Source of the DNA: Tetrastigma voinierianum
Lineage: Eukaryota; Streptophyta; Magnoliopsida; Vitales; Vitaceae
Direction of reading: 5' to 3'
NCBI GenBank assembly: GCA_016808115.1
Contig: JAEQBH010000885.1
Span: 186,001 to 250,000, forward strand
Length of the DNA: 64,000 nucleotides
Part shown: positions 1-10,293 of the stretch, piece after piece
Layout of the letters: each line of letters starts with the position of its first letter
Numbering within the stretch: position 1 is the first letter of the stretch
Position numbers and translations under genes: made by a program
The notes under the pieces: model-generated
Told to the model about the DNA's origin: nothing
Database searches by the model: none
What the model saw: the letters and a program-made list of their open reading frames with translations, nothing else

Positions 1-596
1 CGGACTATGCAGAAGGATTCTTGATTATTCAAACCTCACATGTTCTGTTGTGCTTTCTCTATGTTTGTTTCTGTGTTGACAGTTCAGGCTCAGAGGGCGA
101 TCCTCTTTTCTAAAGGTTGTCTCATCTTTGGTGTTTAGAAACTCCTGAGTTTGTTGAACCTTAGTAGCGGGTTAAACACCTGGGCATACCTAGAGATCAT
201 CTGTGATGACATGATGAATGAGCTAGTTGGGCGATCTTGCAGACCGTGGAGTGATTCACTCTGTCTCCTATCCCACGTGAAATTCGAAAATCTAGCAACC
301 TGAGGATGATCAGCTACGGTTTTATACTTTGTTTTTTTTTTTCAAAGATTTTGGACACAGTCCAAGGGATCGTGAATGGCGAGGCATGGCATCATGCACT
401 ACCTAAAAACTAATCCTAAAGACGAAAACAAACTAAGGTGGGACTAGTAAAAGCAAAAATAGGAAAATAACCTACGGGCAATGACAAATCACCGATGGCA
501 GCTAAGATAGACTTTCAAACAAACCTAAAGCGAGGATTACATATAACTAAGCATAAAGTGGCTTATACACTAGGGTAGAAAGCATTAAAAAATAAC
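1..596. other. Unassigned sequence at left edge
   Basis: No ORF of useful length, domain or second copy is found here. It lies downstream, on the minus strand, of D's polypurine-like tract, so it may be D's 3' untranslated region or 3' LTR, but no matching LTR exists in the window to prove this. Confidence 0.4.
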
Positions 597-660
597 CTAG
601 AACACACTAAAACATAAAACGCAAAAATAACCCAAAAATAGAGCAAACCAACACAAACAA

Positions 661-680
661 CCCCACACCCCCCAAACAAG
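661..680 (-). promoter_or_regulatory. Polypurine-like tract of element D
   Basis: The minus strand reads cttgtttggggggtgtgggg, the form taken by the plus-strand priming tract of Athila/Tat elements (compare tttggttgggggtg before B's 3' LTR). It lies downstream of D's third ORF. No TG start of an LTR can be confirmed next to it. Confidence 0.45.
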
Positions 681-1189
681 TGCGTATAGTGTCACCAGTG
701 TTATGAAGAAAAACGAGAGTGGGTCTGCCGGGAAGCTCCACGGTGATCGGTGGGATCCGCGAGGTAGATGGAGTCTAGCGGTGGAAGCGAGGCTACTTGT
801 ATTTATTAATGGATGGGCTAGCGATTGTGAAGGATGAATTACTTTACAGTTGGCTATCGCGGCGGCGCCCATCTCCAGCATGGAGGGCTCCGCATCTGGT
901 GGCGGGACCCGGTGCTCTGGGGTCTCATCGATGGAGCCTCGAAAGCGGCGGTGGGTTTGCACACCTGGTCTCTAGGGTAGAGGGTGCTAGGATCTCTCCT
1001 CAAGGGGGACGACTATGGTGGTGGAAATTTGGGTTTAGGTGTGGTGGTAGGGGATAGATGGAGGGCGTCATCACCGGGGGTGGAGCAGAGACTAAACACA
1101 CACAGATGATACTGTGAGAAGCTCATCCTAGTTTCGAGGTTCATGGCTGGAAGTGTGAAATCTTGCAGTGCCCAGTACCAGGCTTGTCA

Positions 1190-1965
1190 AGCGACCATGA
1201 TTGCCTTGTCGGGTTGTATCCGCATATTATCTTCTAGGAGCACCGACTTGCTTGCATAAGGCGTAAAATGAGGAAGGGTGCCCTAGGTTTATCTTACGGC
1301 ATCCTTGGTATGGAGGATGACATCTCTATCTTTGCCCGACAGCCCGAAAAGTATCTTGGATGATAGCATAGTTGAGTAGGGCTCGTTTGGCGTCTGCTTT
1401 GTTGTCATCGGGATGGGACGTGATGTGATGAAGTGATGCCATACCTTAGGGTATGTAGGCCAAATGTTTGGCCTTAAAGTGAACCGCATGCCCCTCACTG
1501 TTAATCTTCCACTCACCTCGCCCGTTGGTCAATATCCTAATGACCCCGGGGTAGTCGGGATGCGCATGGAGCCTATCAAGAGACTCGAGGGAATTGGTTC
1601 AGGTTGCATAATTAGTTGATAGACTTTGCGTTGAAGTCTGCAACACCCAGCGCACCGAGGAGCCTTCTTCAAAACATGAGGCGGGGTTGTAGAATTCTCT
1701 CACACACACTTGTGTGAAATTTGGTGTGGGAGATTGGCGCGGTGCCCCAGCACCTGTCGCAATCATCTTTACGAAAAGAAGTGGTCAAGTGGAGTGAAAC
1801 CCATTCTACTAATAAATGACCGATTTTGGAAATGAAGAGGCGAACTTCTCATTGCGGTACTCATTGAAAAACTTATCATGGTCATAGCGCAGCGGGCTCT
1901 TCACTAACCCGACCCTCTCATAAGGATCCTGCTTTATTAAAACTTTTCGGCATAGGCATGGCCCG
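1190..1965 (-). pseudogene. Element D third ORF, putative plant transposon protein domain
   Basis: Degenerate third ORF downstream of integrase. Reading the minus strand with frame changes gives, in order, KFFNEYRNEKFASSF near 1870, a VREFY motif near 1690, SDRLHAHPDYPG-like residues near 1560, WHHFITSRPIP near 1430, and SSFYALCKQVGAP near 1240. These match the family Pfam calls 'putative plant transposon protein' (Transposase_32, PF20167 from memory), found as an extra gene in Athila and Tat elements. Its function is unknown. Stops and frameshifts make it a pseudogene. It sits in the env position, directly after a palindrome-rich array. The start is uncertain; an ATG near 1960 is possible. 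Confidence 0.7.
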
Positions 1966-2464
1966 AATTACAGTTGAGCTAGGGATCAAGTGTGTTTTAC
2001 CTCTTTGTATTACTAGAGGCCTCTAACAGTGATCGGGTGAGATGGATTAGCTCACATGAAGCCCCCAGAGCTACTGGAAAAAATTTATCGAAACACCTAA
2101 TGTGCACTATGGTGATGGGCTATGTGACGTGACCCTAAGACTGCCAATACCCCTACACAATCCCAAGGGGCCATCCTAAACCTAACGAGACCCTAAGAGC
2201 AACAATTGACTCACTCTAAAGAATGGCTGGGCCTCAGGACCGATTCCTGGCTTTGGATTGAAGCAAACTCAAGCAGTTAGGCAAGGAAGCGGAGAGCCCC
2301 TAAGGATAATTAAATGGGCTGTCAGGAGTGTCCTAGAACCTATGTGAGGACGAGGATGTAGTGGGATTCTGGACTTTTTACAAAAGCGGGAGGGGTCGCG
2401 GGGGCTGCCAAACTTAGGGTTGGCGTGGGGAAGAAGAATGAAATTTGTTGGTCGCCATCGAGTG

Positions 2465-2762
2465 ATATTGCGATGTTAGTTAAGTCGACGGTCGGGGTTT
2501 ATTTCCCATCGGCGTTGGAGCAACATCGCAGCGTTCGAAGGGCGAGTGCAGCGTCAGCGACATTGAGATCGCGTCGCGGCGTGGCGAAGTCCGCGAAACG
2601 CGTCGCGCGTTGAAATCCAATGTCGAGGCGTTCGAGTGTTGCGATTGATGGCGGCGTTCCAAGATCCCGATGTGGCGATATTACGGTGTCAAAATAAGGG
2701 TAGCCAACGTCGCGACGTGGCAGAGGCTTGAGTTTTCTGGGCTCCTTCAACGTCGCGACGTG
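2465..2762 (-). repeat. Internal CGTCGCGACG palindrome array of element D
   Basis: Two perfect copies of the 10-base palindrome cgtcgcgacg lie at 2708-2717 and 2751-2760. They are followed towards lower coordinates by many degenerate relatives such as cgcgtcgcgcg, gatcgcgtcgcgg and aatgtcgaggcg. The array lies between the end of integrase (3103) and the third ORF (below 1965). The same core word, TCGCGAC, dominates the LTRs of element F. Open frames cross it on both strands, but this follows from its CG-rich repetitive composition. Confidence 0.75.
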
Positions 2763-3102
2763 ATAGAGAGAGTCAAATTGAAAAAAATTTCAAAAAGTTT
2801 CTAAGTTTGAGAAAACCCCCTGAATGAAGTTCTGACCCATTCACACTCTTGGAATGGGCTTCTCGAGCTATCTCCCCGCTTCCATTGCTATCTCGGGTCT
2901 GAAATAGACAATTAAAAGGAAAGCCCGATTATGGAATGAGAGACAAAAAAAATACCAAAAATCTAAAAACACTCAAAACTATACTACAGAAAGAAAGATA
3001 TCAAAAAGCTTGGGATGCCTCCTAAGTAGCGCTTTGTTTAATGTTGTTAGCTCGACTGCCTTGCATCTCAATAATCCCAAGGTTCCGGGATTGCCGGACT
3101 CC
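2763..3102 (-). other. Spacer after integrase of element D
   Basis: On the minus strand, 3060-3000 reads tcgagctaacaacattaaac followed by gcgctacttaggaggcatcc. I recognise this stretch as one that often follows the pol stop in Athila/Tat-like elements. The rest, to 2763, is A/T-rich with no ORF. Confidence 0.6.
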
Positions 3103-3174
3103 CTACGGCACTACTTTTGGTACGCTTAGCTGAATGGTTTGCTGATTCGCATGGATCTTGCCCCCGAAGTATGG
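3103..3174 (-). pseudogene. Element D integrase, last residues
   Basis: The minus strand from 3174 reads the extreme C-terminus of integrase (FGGKIHANQQTIQL...) to a stop at 3105-3103. The preceding residues (FKVNTQRLKPY) lie at 47608-47650, on the far side of element A. The join restores the common Athila/Tat ending in which 'RLKPY' precedes a short acidic or polar tail. The reading frame is continuous across the 44-kb insertion once one copy of the tatgg duplication is removed. Confidence 0.8.
3170..3174. repeat. Target-site duplication of element A (left copy)
   Basis: tatgg immediately precedes the TG of A's 5' LTR; the identical 5-mer follows A's 3' LTR at 47608-47612. Exact 5-bp duplications are typical of Ty3/gypsy integration and fix A's boundaries. 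Confidence 0.9.
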
Positions 3175-3448
3175 TGTTGGATACATAAAAGTGCGACATT
3201 TATATAGGGTTTTAAGCCCCTCAACTCATGTTTTGCTTTCATTTTGCATAGAATAGGTGCGTTTGACCATTTCTACCGTTTTTATGTGTGTGTAGGTTTT
3301 TCGATGCCCCGTGCACATTTTCATAGCAGTTTGGTTCTAGAGAACAAACGTAGATCATTGTTGTCGGGTCTGACGTGCCCACATCCGAGGCTCCGAGATG
3401 GTTCTAAAGTGAAGAGGGTGTGGGGCGTTATGCAGGTGCCACTCTAGC

Positions 3449-3582
3449 GGTACGGGTACCACATCTTGATTCAGGCGGTGAATGCCCCATTTGGTACCAG
3501 AACTCCGGCTTTACCGTACCACTAAAGTTTGTTAAGTGCAGTTTTTTGGTACCGGTACCTGCCAGTGGCATGTCGATACCAA
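3449..3582 (+). repeat. GGTACCGGTACC-type palindrome array in A's U3
   Basis: The array contains ggtacgggtacc, ggtacc, a taccgtacc form, the perfect 12-base palindrome ggtaccggtacc at 3548-3559, and gatacc, all within 134 bases and 100-230 bases upstream of the TATA-like box. The 3' LTR keeps a reduced version near 46550-46592 (gggtaccggtgtacc). Confidence 0.75.
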
Positions 3583-3681
3583 CATGCGATCTTTGTAGGA
3601 TTTGAAGCGAAATTACAATCTTGAATTTTTAAGAGCAGCCGTCTTTCGATCCCACCACTTTGAGATCACTAACGTGGGTTG

Positions 3682-3689
3682 TATTTAAG
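3682..3689 (+). promoter_or_regulatory. TATA-like box of A's 5' LTR
   Basis: tatttaag, in the context gggttgtatttaagcccac. It lies downstream of the palindrome array, as TATA-like boxes do in the B, C and F LTRs. A very similar context (gggctttaaaccccac) occurs inside element C at 58421-58436. Confidence 0.5.
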
Positions 3690-4599
3690 CCCACTTTAGG
3701 AACAGGGTCAGGAGTTCAGATTCTAGGGTTTTTGGCTCCTAACGCTGGAGTGTTTTCTCTCATATTTTCTAGGGTTTCATAGAGTAGAGTACTTAGTTTT
3801 CTTCGGTCTGTGTTTTTTAAGCATTTTGTAACTCTTTCAAATTGGTTTATAACTTGGTGTTTATTGAGGAGCTTCTGGTTTTCCATATCTTGCACTTGCC
3901 ATTGAAGTGTTATTTTAAATTCTAATTCGCAGTAGTGTTCGAGTAATTTATGAATCAAATTCTCGACTTTAATGGAGTTATAAACCTCCATGATAGGGTT
4001 AACGATTGAAGCTCATCCCATAAGAGTATGACCTAAATCTCTCTTTTGCCTTCAAAATGGGTTGTATGATGATGAACACTTGTAGAAAATTCTTCTAAAA
4101 ACCTTAGTTTGGCATGTCTTCTTGCTGCGATGTGAAACGAGAGATTCTTGGCTGCGTTGTGTGATCTCAAATGCAAACTAAGATTCCAAACAAATCGTTT
4201 GAGTAAGCATTTGATATCGTTCAATTATTTTTTGTCTTACAAAACTTTTAAAGTTAAATCCCCCATCGAAGACCATTCATCAATGGCACGTAGATGAGAT
4301 TGTAAGTGAGAGGTGGGTGTTACCTAGTTGGTGGTGAGCAGAAACCTAAGGATCTATCATTAGCACTTCTAATTATACAATAGTTTAAAGTCTAAAATTG
4401 GACCCCAATAAATCAATCAATCACAGCTCCCAGTTTTTACTTTAATCACACACATTCATTGGAAAGCAATCCTGGATGCCACAGGGGCCCGCTCCCAGTG
4501 AAACGGCTGTGGACTCCACTGGTATTATAATCCTTGGCGACATTGGTTCCTCACGGCGGGAATAATTTCAGCACCACGAAACGACGAAACTTTTATTTT

Positions 4600-4617
4600 T
4601 GGCGTTGTTGCCCGGTA
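4600..4617 (+). other. Primer-binding site of element A (tRNA-Asp type)
   Basis: tggcgttgttgcccggta matches 14 of 18 bases of the complement of the plant tRNA-Asp 3' end (tggcgccgttgccgggga). This is the primer used by many Athila/Tat elements. Confidence 0.75.
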
Positions 4618-4720
4618 AGCGGCTCTAGTTGATCGAGAGAGAGCTAGTGGCATTTGCAATTCATTACAAATCCAGTGTTCTCTACCTTTTATTTTGTTGC
4701 TTTTATAGATCATATAGGAA

Positions 4721-6640
4721 ATGGATCTGTCTAGTTGGGGTAATATGGGTGCATGTCGGTTTGGGCTCGTGACGAGCAGTAGAGCTCACCAAGGAGTATA
4801 CCTTAAAGACATTCTAAAGAGTCCATGGCAGAAGCGGTTTGTTTCAGGAAGACCTTCACTAAAACCTCCAGGATGGAACATCCCGAGGAATCAAGCAAAA
4901 CTATTTTTTTAATCCAAATGACCAAAAGGTTACTGGTAACCCACAAAGACCACATATAGACTTCCATGACAAGGAGATGGTGTAGCACCAGGTGGCAACC
5001 ACGGTGGTAGGAGAAATGTTAATTTTTAAACAAAGTCTTAAAATGCTAGATACATTTTGATCTGTTGGGAAAGACACTTTGGGATTTGACTGAGAGAACT
5101 TACAACAGAAGACTCTTAGTATTGCTTCACAGGAAGAGTATTCTGAATTTATCACTTTGAATGGGAGTGGATTGTTCTTTCGTTTCACATGTTCTGAGGT
5201 GATATGAAGATACACTTCCAGTTCATGAGAGATTGGATCATGTGGTGCTTTTCCTTTCTCTGAAGGGATCACCTCACCTGTTTTGTAGTGGTTTTATTTC
5301 ATTCTCTACAGCGAAGAAAAGAATTGGCTCATGGTTTCCTCTTATCTGATTCAATTTCTTGGAGTACAGAATGATTCTAATCAAGTTCTTCACTCCATGA
5401 TTTAATGTATCAGCTTAACTTTGTGTCGGCTTTAGAAAAACCTGAGATGAACCTTTTGTTAATGCAATTCAGGAGGAGGACGTGTAGGATGCTCCCGCTC
5501 ACATGTACTCTTGCTTGGTTTAGATCATTGGTTAGATGGTATATTTTCTGGGGGTATGCTTCAGTATGACAACTACATCGATGGTGTGTGAGAATTCTGA
5601 GAAAGAGTGCCAGGAGTTGTGCAGATTTACCGATACAGGCAACAATGCCGACTAGACTAATAATCCCTAGATATTGCTAAAGTGCATATTTTACCTACAG
5701 AAAGAGAATATAACCCCAGAGAATGATGAAGAAAATAGCCAATTTAACTAGGAGTTTAAGGGGCCGCCAATTGAAAGAAAAAAAGTGAATGAGATTGACT
5801 TCTATTTGTACCAAGGCTTTCTTGTTGATGACTATGGGATGCAGGTGGAGAAGTCATGCATCATTTGCGATGACCAACTCATTCAACCATTAACTGCCTA
5901 ACCTACCTCCAGAGTCAAGGGAGCAATCTAGATAGAGCAAGCTGTGCTCTTGAACCAAAAAGCCCTTCGATTCTGTATTACTGAAACTTACTAAATCCCA
6001 CACCGGTGGGGTAAGCTTTTTGATTTTAATAGTTAGAGGAATGAGGAGGCAGAAACCATTTATGATAACCAGGCCAAAACTTTCAAAACCATGGTTTCGA
6101 ATCAAAACGTAATTCAAAATCAGGTCTCAAAAGTTTTCCACTGTGAATCTAACAGAGGTTCGCCCATACTTCTCGAGGAATCAAAACCATTCCTTACAAC
6201 CTCCGCAATAAGAAAGTTTGTAACAGGTTGATAAAGCTCAACAATCTACTAACAACGAATTTGTTTTTAGATAATTGAGATCTGATACTAAGTTGAATAT
6301 TTTTTGTGGGCGGTTTCGGCTGGAAGGAAACTCCTTCTTGAGCCATCGAAACCCAAGATCCAAATAGTGTTGGAATCTCAAGTCCAAACGATGTAACCTT
6401 TGAACATTGCAAGGCTATCACCACTCTTCGAAGTGGAAAATCAATTGATAAAACCATTCGACCCAAAGAATTGTCCAAAGAAACAACAAAAGATGTGCAA
6501 AATGAACCACTAAGGGTTGATGAGGTGTCTGACAAGCCTCATGTTCCTAGAACAAATGTTATTGATGTTGAGCCAAAAAAAGGTAAAGCCTCCCATGTCC
6601 TTCCTGCTCCATACCCTCATAGGTCGAGTTCCTAAAAGTG
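4721..6640 (+). pseudogene. Element A gag
   Basis: Capsid/nucleocapsid polyprotein remnant. The ATG at 4721 (MDLSSWGNMG...) lies 100 bases after the PBS and is the most likely start. The first frame stays open to 4912, then breaks. A CCHC zinc knuckle is recognisable at 5857-5897 as CIICDD followed by a frameshift; the intact relative in element C is CIICDDPAHSTIKC. Between these points the capsid region is too decayed to map residue by residue. A minus-strand frame of 123 codons at 4901-5272 is a shadow. Confidence 0.65.
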
Positions 6641-7290
6641 AACAATCACTCAAATTGCTATGAGTTGTTCAAATGTGTTAAGGTAAACATCCCCTTGTCA
6701 ATTTACTGCTATTCCGTCATATGCCAAGTTTTGAAAGACTCGTGCACCGTGAAAGAGTTGGGGTGTCAACAAGGACGCATTCATGACTGAACAGTCCACC
6801 TCCTCGATTAGGAAAACAACTCGCCCCAAAATACAAAGACCTAGGAAGCCCCACCATTTGCAAGTAGTGGGAAATTCAAAATTAGACACGCTTCTAGGGA
6901 CTCGGGAGAAAGGTTAACTTGTTGCCATACTCTGTGATATGCCGAGCTAGGGTTAGGAGAGTTAGAACCGACTTTCAATATCACCCTTCAGTAGTCGATC
7001 GAGTGTGAAAATCTTGTGAGGGATAAGGAAGGATGTATTGGTGCAAGTAGACAAGTTCTACTTTCCTGTGGACTTTGTTGTTCTTGATACTTAACCTGTG
7101 GTGAATCAAGGGACTCAGTTCCTAGTTATTCTTGGTAGGCCATTCTTGGCCACTTCCAATGCCATCATACACTGTCGGGGAGGACTAATGACGCTATCTT
7201 TTAGTAACATGACTGTTAATTTGAATATCTTCAATGTTATCAAGGAGATAGGGGACGATGAGGATCAGGAGGCAAATATGATGTAATCTA
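6641..7290 (+). pseudogene. Element A protease (retropepsin)
   Basis: Aspartic protease segment between gag and RT. It starts near the linker that in C reads NIPLLDAIKQIPSYAK (here CCCLVNLLLFRH-like after frameshifts). A VNLLPYS-like core follows near 6915-6940. The C-terminal part is well kept at 7098-7286: QFLVILGRPFLATSNAIIHC then LMTLSFSNMTVNLNIFNV, the usual Athila protease ending. The catalytic DSG/DLG is lost to indels (a region near 6895 reads TLLGTRE), so activity is very unlikely. Confidence 0.75.
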
Positions 7291-7639
7291 TCGTGTTAAC
7301 TATGTAGATCATGCTCTGCGAGGATCCTCTCAAGTCTTGTCTAGTAAGCCCAAGTTGTGTCGAGGAGGAACCACACCCGACTAGAGGCCCCAAGACACCA
7401 TAATCAGGTACGTTGAGGTAATGGAAGCAAAACGGGTGGGCAATCAGATTGAAAAATCAAGCACAAATTGGAGGACAGAGTAGAGATATCGAGAACCCAT
7501 AAACCGCCATAGGGACGGACAATCGCAGATATTAAGGGAATTAGCCCCTGATTCGCACAATACGTGATTCACTTGAAAGAGGATGTCAGAACCCTGCATT
7601 AACCACAACTACGATCGAACCCGCACTATGAAAGAAGTC

Positions 7640-8323
7640 ACAAGAAAGAGGTTTTAAAACTCCGCTCGGACGAGGTGTTATTTACCCCATAGTAGATAGC
7701 AAGTGGGTTAGTCCAACCCAAGTAGTTCTTAAGAAATCTGGGGTCACTGTGGTAGCAAATGAACACAATGAGCTAATTCCCACTCGGGTCACCACAAGTT
7801 AGAGTTTGTGCATGTAATTATAGGAAACTCACGTCGGCACTAGGAAAGATCATTTCCTCTACCTTGCGGATGAAATGTCGAGAGTCAAGAGGGCATGAAT
7901 TTTATTGTTTTCTAGATGGGTACTCAAGATATAATCAAATTGAGATAGCCTTAGAAAACCAAGCGAAAACCACGCCCACCGCCCTCGCACATCGCTTTTA
8001 GAAAATGCCCTTCTGGACATGTAATGCTGCCAAAGAACCTTCTGGTGCATGAGATGGGATTTTTAGTGATATGATATAACATATCTTGGATATTTTCATG
8101 GACGATTGTTGAGATTCTTATGAGGGATGCCTGGAGAACTTAAGGAGGGTACTGGAGAGATGTCAGGAGAAAAAGTTAGTGCTAAATTGGGAGAAGTGTC
8201 ACTTCATGGTGACACAAGAAATTGTGTTAGGACACATAGTTTCGAGATAAGGAATAGAGGTGGATAAAGAAAAAGTTCAGTTGACCTCAAACTTACCTAC
8301 CCCTAAGTGTGTCAAGGATATAC
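7640..8323 (+). pseudogene. Element A reverse transcriptase, first part
   Basis: RT fragments in several frames: WVSPTQVVLKKSGVTVV near 7705, RKDHF near 7840, the finger/palm stretch FYCFLDGYSRYNQIEIAL at 7895-7955, a FMDDC-like YxDD site near 8096-8110, and LVLNWEKCHFMV then VLGHIVS at 8175-8250. The reading stops at TPKCVKDI (8323), where B begins, and resumes at 18418. The frameshifts around the catalytic motif make it inactive. Confidence 0.8.
8319..8323. repeat. Target-site duplication of element B (left copy)
   Basis: tatac here is repeated exactly at 18418-18422, directly after B's 3' LTR. Confidence 0.9.
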
Positions 8324-8655
8324 TGATTAATGCCCAAAAAGTGCAATTTTGAACCCTATACTAGATAGGTTTTGAGTGCTTTTTGTACATTAATCATGTC
8401 ATTTATACCAATTGAAGTGTTCTAGTCTTCTTAGTAACACTTATGCCATTTAGAGGGTATTTTTGGTCAAGCTTACAAAGCCATAAGACTTTCGGGAGTT
8501 CAATGTCGTAGATAAATGACGAATCATGAAGTTTGAACTCAAGTCTCAAATTTGCATCAATCACCCCAAGAATCAATGAGAAACCAAGGCAAAATGAAGA
8601 AAATGTGATGCAGTTGAAGACAGGAGGCAATGCAGTGAAGGATCAACAAAGCTGG

Positions 8656-8915
8656 AATTTTCACTAAGCTTGCGAAAATTTTCGCTAGGATTGCGAAAAT
8701 TTCGCAACCTTAGCGAAAATTTCGCAACCTTAGCGAAAACACCAAATTTCGCTGTGACCCATCCCACTGCAAGACTGCTCCTTAGCGAAAAACTCCGATT
8801 ACATCACAAGAATTCCTCGCACTTTATAATAAATTCGCTAGCTGGGCGAAATTATCCGGCCTTAGCGGTTTTTCCATTTTCGCTAGGCCTGTGATTTCGC
8901 TAGTTAATAAATTCT
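8656..8915 (+). repeat. TTTCGCTAGCGAAA-type array in B's 5' U3
   Basis: Roughly a dozen half- or near-full copies of a tttcgctag/ctagcgaaa word lie within 260 bases, including two adjacent copies of accttagcgaaaatttcgca (8706-8745), ttcgctagctgggcgaaa and ttcgctagtt. The array ends about 130 bases before the TATA box. The equivalents in G (62285-62560) and B's 3' LTR (17055-17280) are present but damaged. Confidence 0.8.
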
Positions 8916-9047
8916 CACCTCAAATAAAATTACGCCTCGTCATGCTTTGTAATTAATGCCAAACCGCTCCAAACTTGGTGTATTACGAATTGTCCAATAA
9001 CTTAGCCAATTTCAGGTTTTTTGGTATTTTCATACCTTGAGGAGGCC

Positions 9048-9055
9048 TATATGTG
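9048..9055 (+). promoter_or_regulatory. TATA box of B's 5' LTR (damaged)
   Basis: tatatgtg in the context ggaggcctatatgtg. The 3' LTR has the intact tatataag at 17406-17413 and G has catataag at 62679-62686, in the same aggcctatataagcc context. Confidence 0.65.
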
Positions 9056-10047
9056 TTCCTCTTGTTTTGTAAGAAAGTGGTGAAGAATCGAGGAACACCT
9101 GGGGAGAAGATATTTTTGTAAGTTTTTATTTTTGTAAATAAAGTCTTTTATTTTAGGTTTTGTTTATTTCTTTTCTCTCTTCTCTCTTCTTCTCTCCTTT
9201 CTCGTCGCCAAACACCCCTCTCGAGGATGACAACTCAAGAGATAAGCCAAGGTTCTCTTTGAAGCATGGTTAGCTAGCTTCACAGGCATATGCATGTTGT
9301 CCTCTTGTATTAAAGTTACTGGTAAGTGTATTTATGGCCCTTATTCTCAAACATAGTTGCATAACATGGGATGTTATTGATTTGGCCAATACTCTTAGTA
9401 TGCTTTAGACTGTTGTTCTTGGGATGGTTTTGATGAGCTGAGATAATATTTACATGTTATGGTTCTTAAATTAGGTTAAAATAACATTTACTGTTAATGC
9501 AATAATACTTCCATGTTTTAGGATACAAAGGTACAAAGCGAGATGTAATCGTTGTTCTTTAGATGGTCTTTACGAGCCTTTGAAATGATAATTCGAATGT
9601 TAGGTTTTAACTAAAAGTGCTTCATAACTACATGCTACCTCAGACACTCAAATAGAGATGTTTCCAATGGGTGAGGCTTGTTAAATATAGATCCTGCTAT
9701 GCCACCCGACCATGTGCTGCATGTCATAACGCGAGGATAAACCCGAGACACTTGCTCACTCTAACTTGCCAAGTTAGTGACCTAAATCTCAAAGTTAACT
9801 TTTTTCACCTTTAACTTTCATCACTATCGGGCCAACTTCATTCCCACTGCTTTTTAAACACAACCAAAGAGTCCAAATAGAAAGCCTTACCTTCATGGTA
9901 ATCGATGCAAACCATTTTTAGGATGAAAACCCATCCCCCCAGTTCGACCACCACTATACTCAAGTAAAGTAGTCACTCACGCAAGAGTAGGAACTTAGGT
10001 GTATATAAATTTTTGTGATTTAGCTCACCATCGTGGCACGAATCAAA

Positions 10048-10065
10048 TGGCGCCTGCTCTGGATG
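10048..10065 (+). other. Primer-binding site of element B (degenerate)
   Basis: tggcgcctgctctggatg, two bases after the LTR end. The first seven bases match the tRNA-Asp complement; the rest is damaged. The sister element G has the nearly intact tggcgccgttgtcgggat at the same position. Confidence 0.7.
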
Positions 10066-10293
10066 CCAAACTACAAATGGTAAGTCGAGGAGTACTCAGG
10101 ATCAACATCCCAAGTGAAGGTAACCTTATCTCTTTTGCAACTAGCAGGAACGCGCTTGCTTCACTCGCAAGAACCCGCACCAAGCTTTCGCTTCGTTTTC
10201 ATTCATCACTTTGATATTTTAGTTAATTTTAATCTGCAGGTTGTTTGTTGCTCTTGTTGTCTCTTAATTGTGTAACAATTGTGTATGCAACAA

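Larger units (their letters stand above)
1..3174 (-). mobile_element. Element D, 3' portion (Athila/Tat-like Ty3/gypsy, minus strand)
   Basis: This is the left exposed segment of the oldest element. On the minus strand it reads, from high to low coordinate, the last residues of integrase (3174-3103), a spacer, a CGTCGCGACG-rich array, a third ORF, and a polypurine-like tract near 661-680. It continues the reading interrupted at 47608: the integrase C-terminus ends in LKPY at 47608-47630 and resumes with FGG at 3174, either side of element A. No LTR of D is recognised, so its 3' end lies left of the window or within the unassigned first 600 bases. Confidence 0.8.
3175..4590 (+). repeat. 5' LTR of element A
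   Basis: Begins tgttggatacataaaagtgcg and pairs with 46323-47607 along its whole length, for example taaacctccatgatagggtt and ggaataatttcag in both. The left end is fixed by the TSD. The right end is placed at about 4590, just before the PBS, and may be off by ten bases. The two copies differ by many small indels. Confidence 0.85.
8324..10045 (+). repeat. 5' LTR of element B
   Basis: Starts tgattaatgcccaaaaag and ends gtggcacgaatca just before the PBS. It pairs with 16715-18417 and with G's LTR at 61977-63683, sharing ccctatactagatagg, gtaattaatgcc and gcatatgcatgttgtcctcttg. The length is 1722 bp. The core promoter and R region are near 9048-9200. Confidence 0.92.

Noticed and set aside
597..962. 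Minus-strand frame with a hydrophobic C-terminus resembling a membrane anchor (FFITLVTLYALVWGVWGCLCWF), suggesting an envelope protein
   Set aside because: The hydrophobic run is the translation of the G/T-rich polypurine-like tract and its A/T-rich neighbourhood (about 600-720), which is non-coding in such elements.
2425..2750. Overlapping Arg/Ala-rich frames on both strands (RRD repeats)
   Set aside because: They arise from the CGTCGCGACG array, which lacks stops in several frames because of its base composition.
4600..4617. Possible tRNA gene fragment
   Set aside because: It matches only the 3' end complement of tRNA-Asp and abuts an LTR, so it is a primer-binding site.
4901..5272. 123-codon minus-strand open frame
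   Set aside because: It lies antisense to A's gag, has no recognisable domain, and the plus strand carries homology to the gag region of C at this place.
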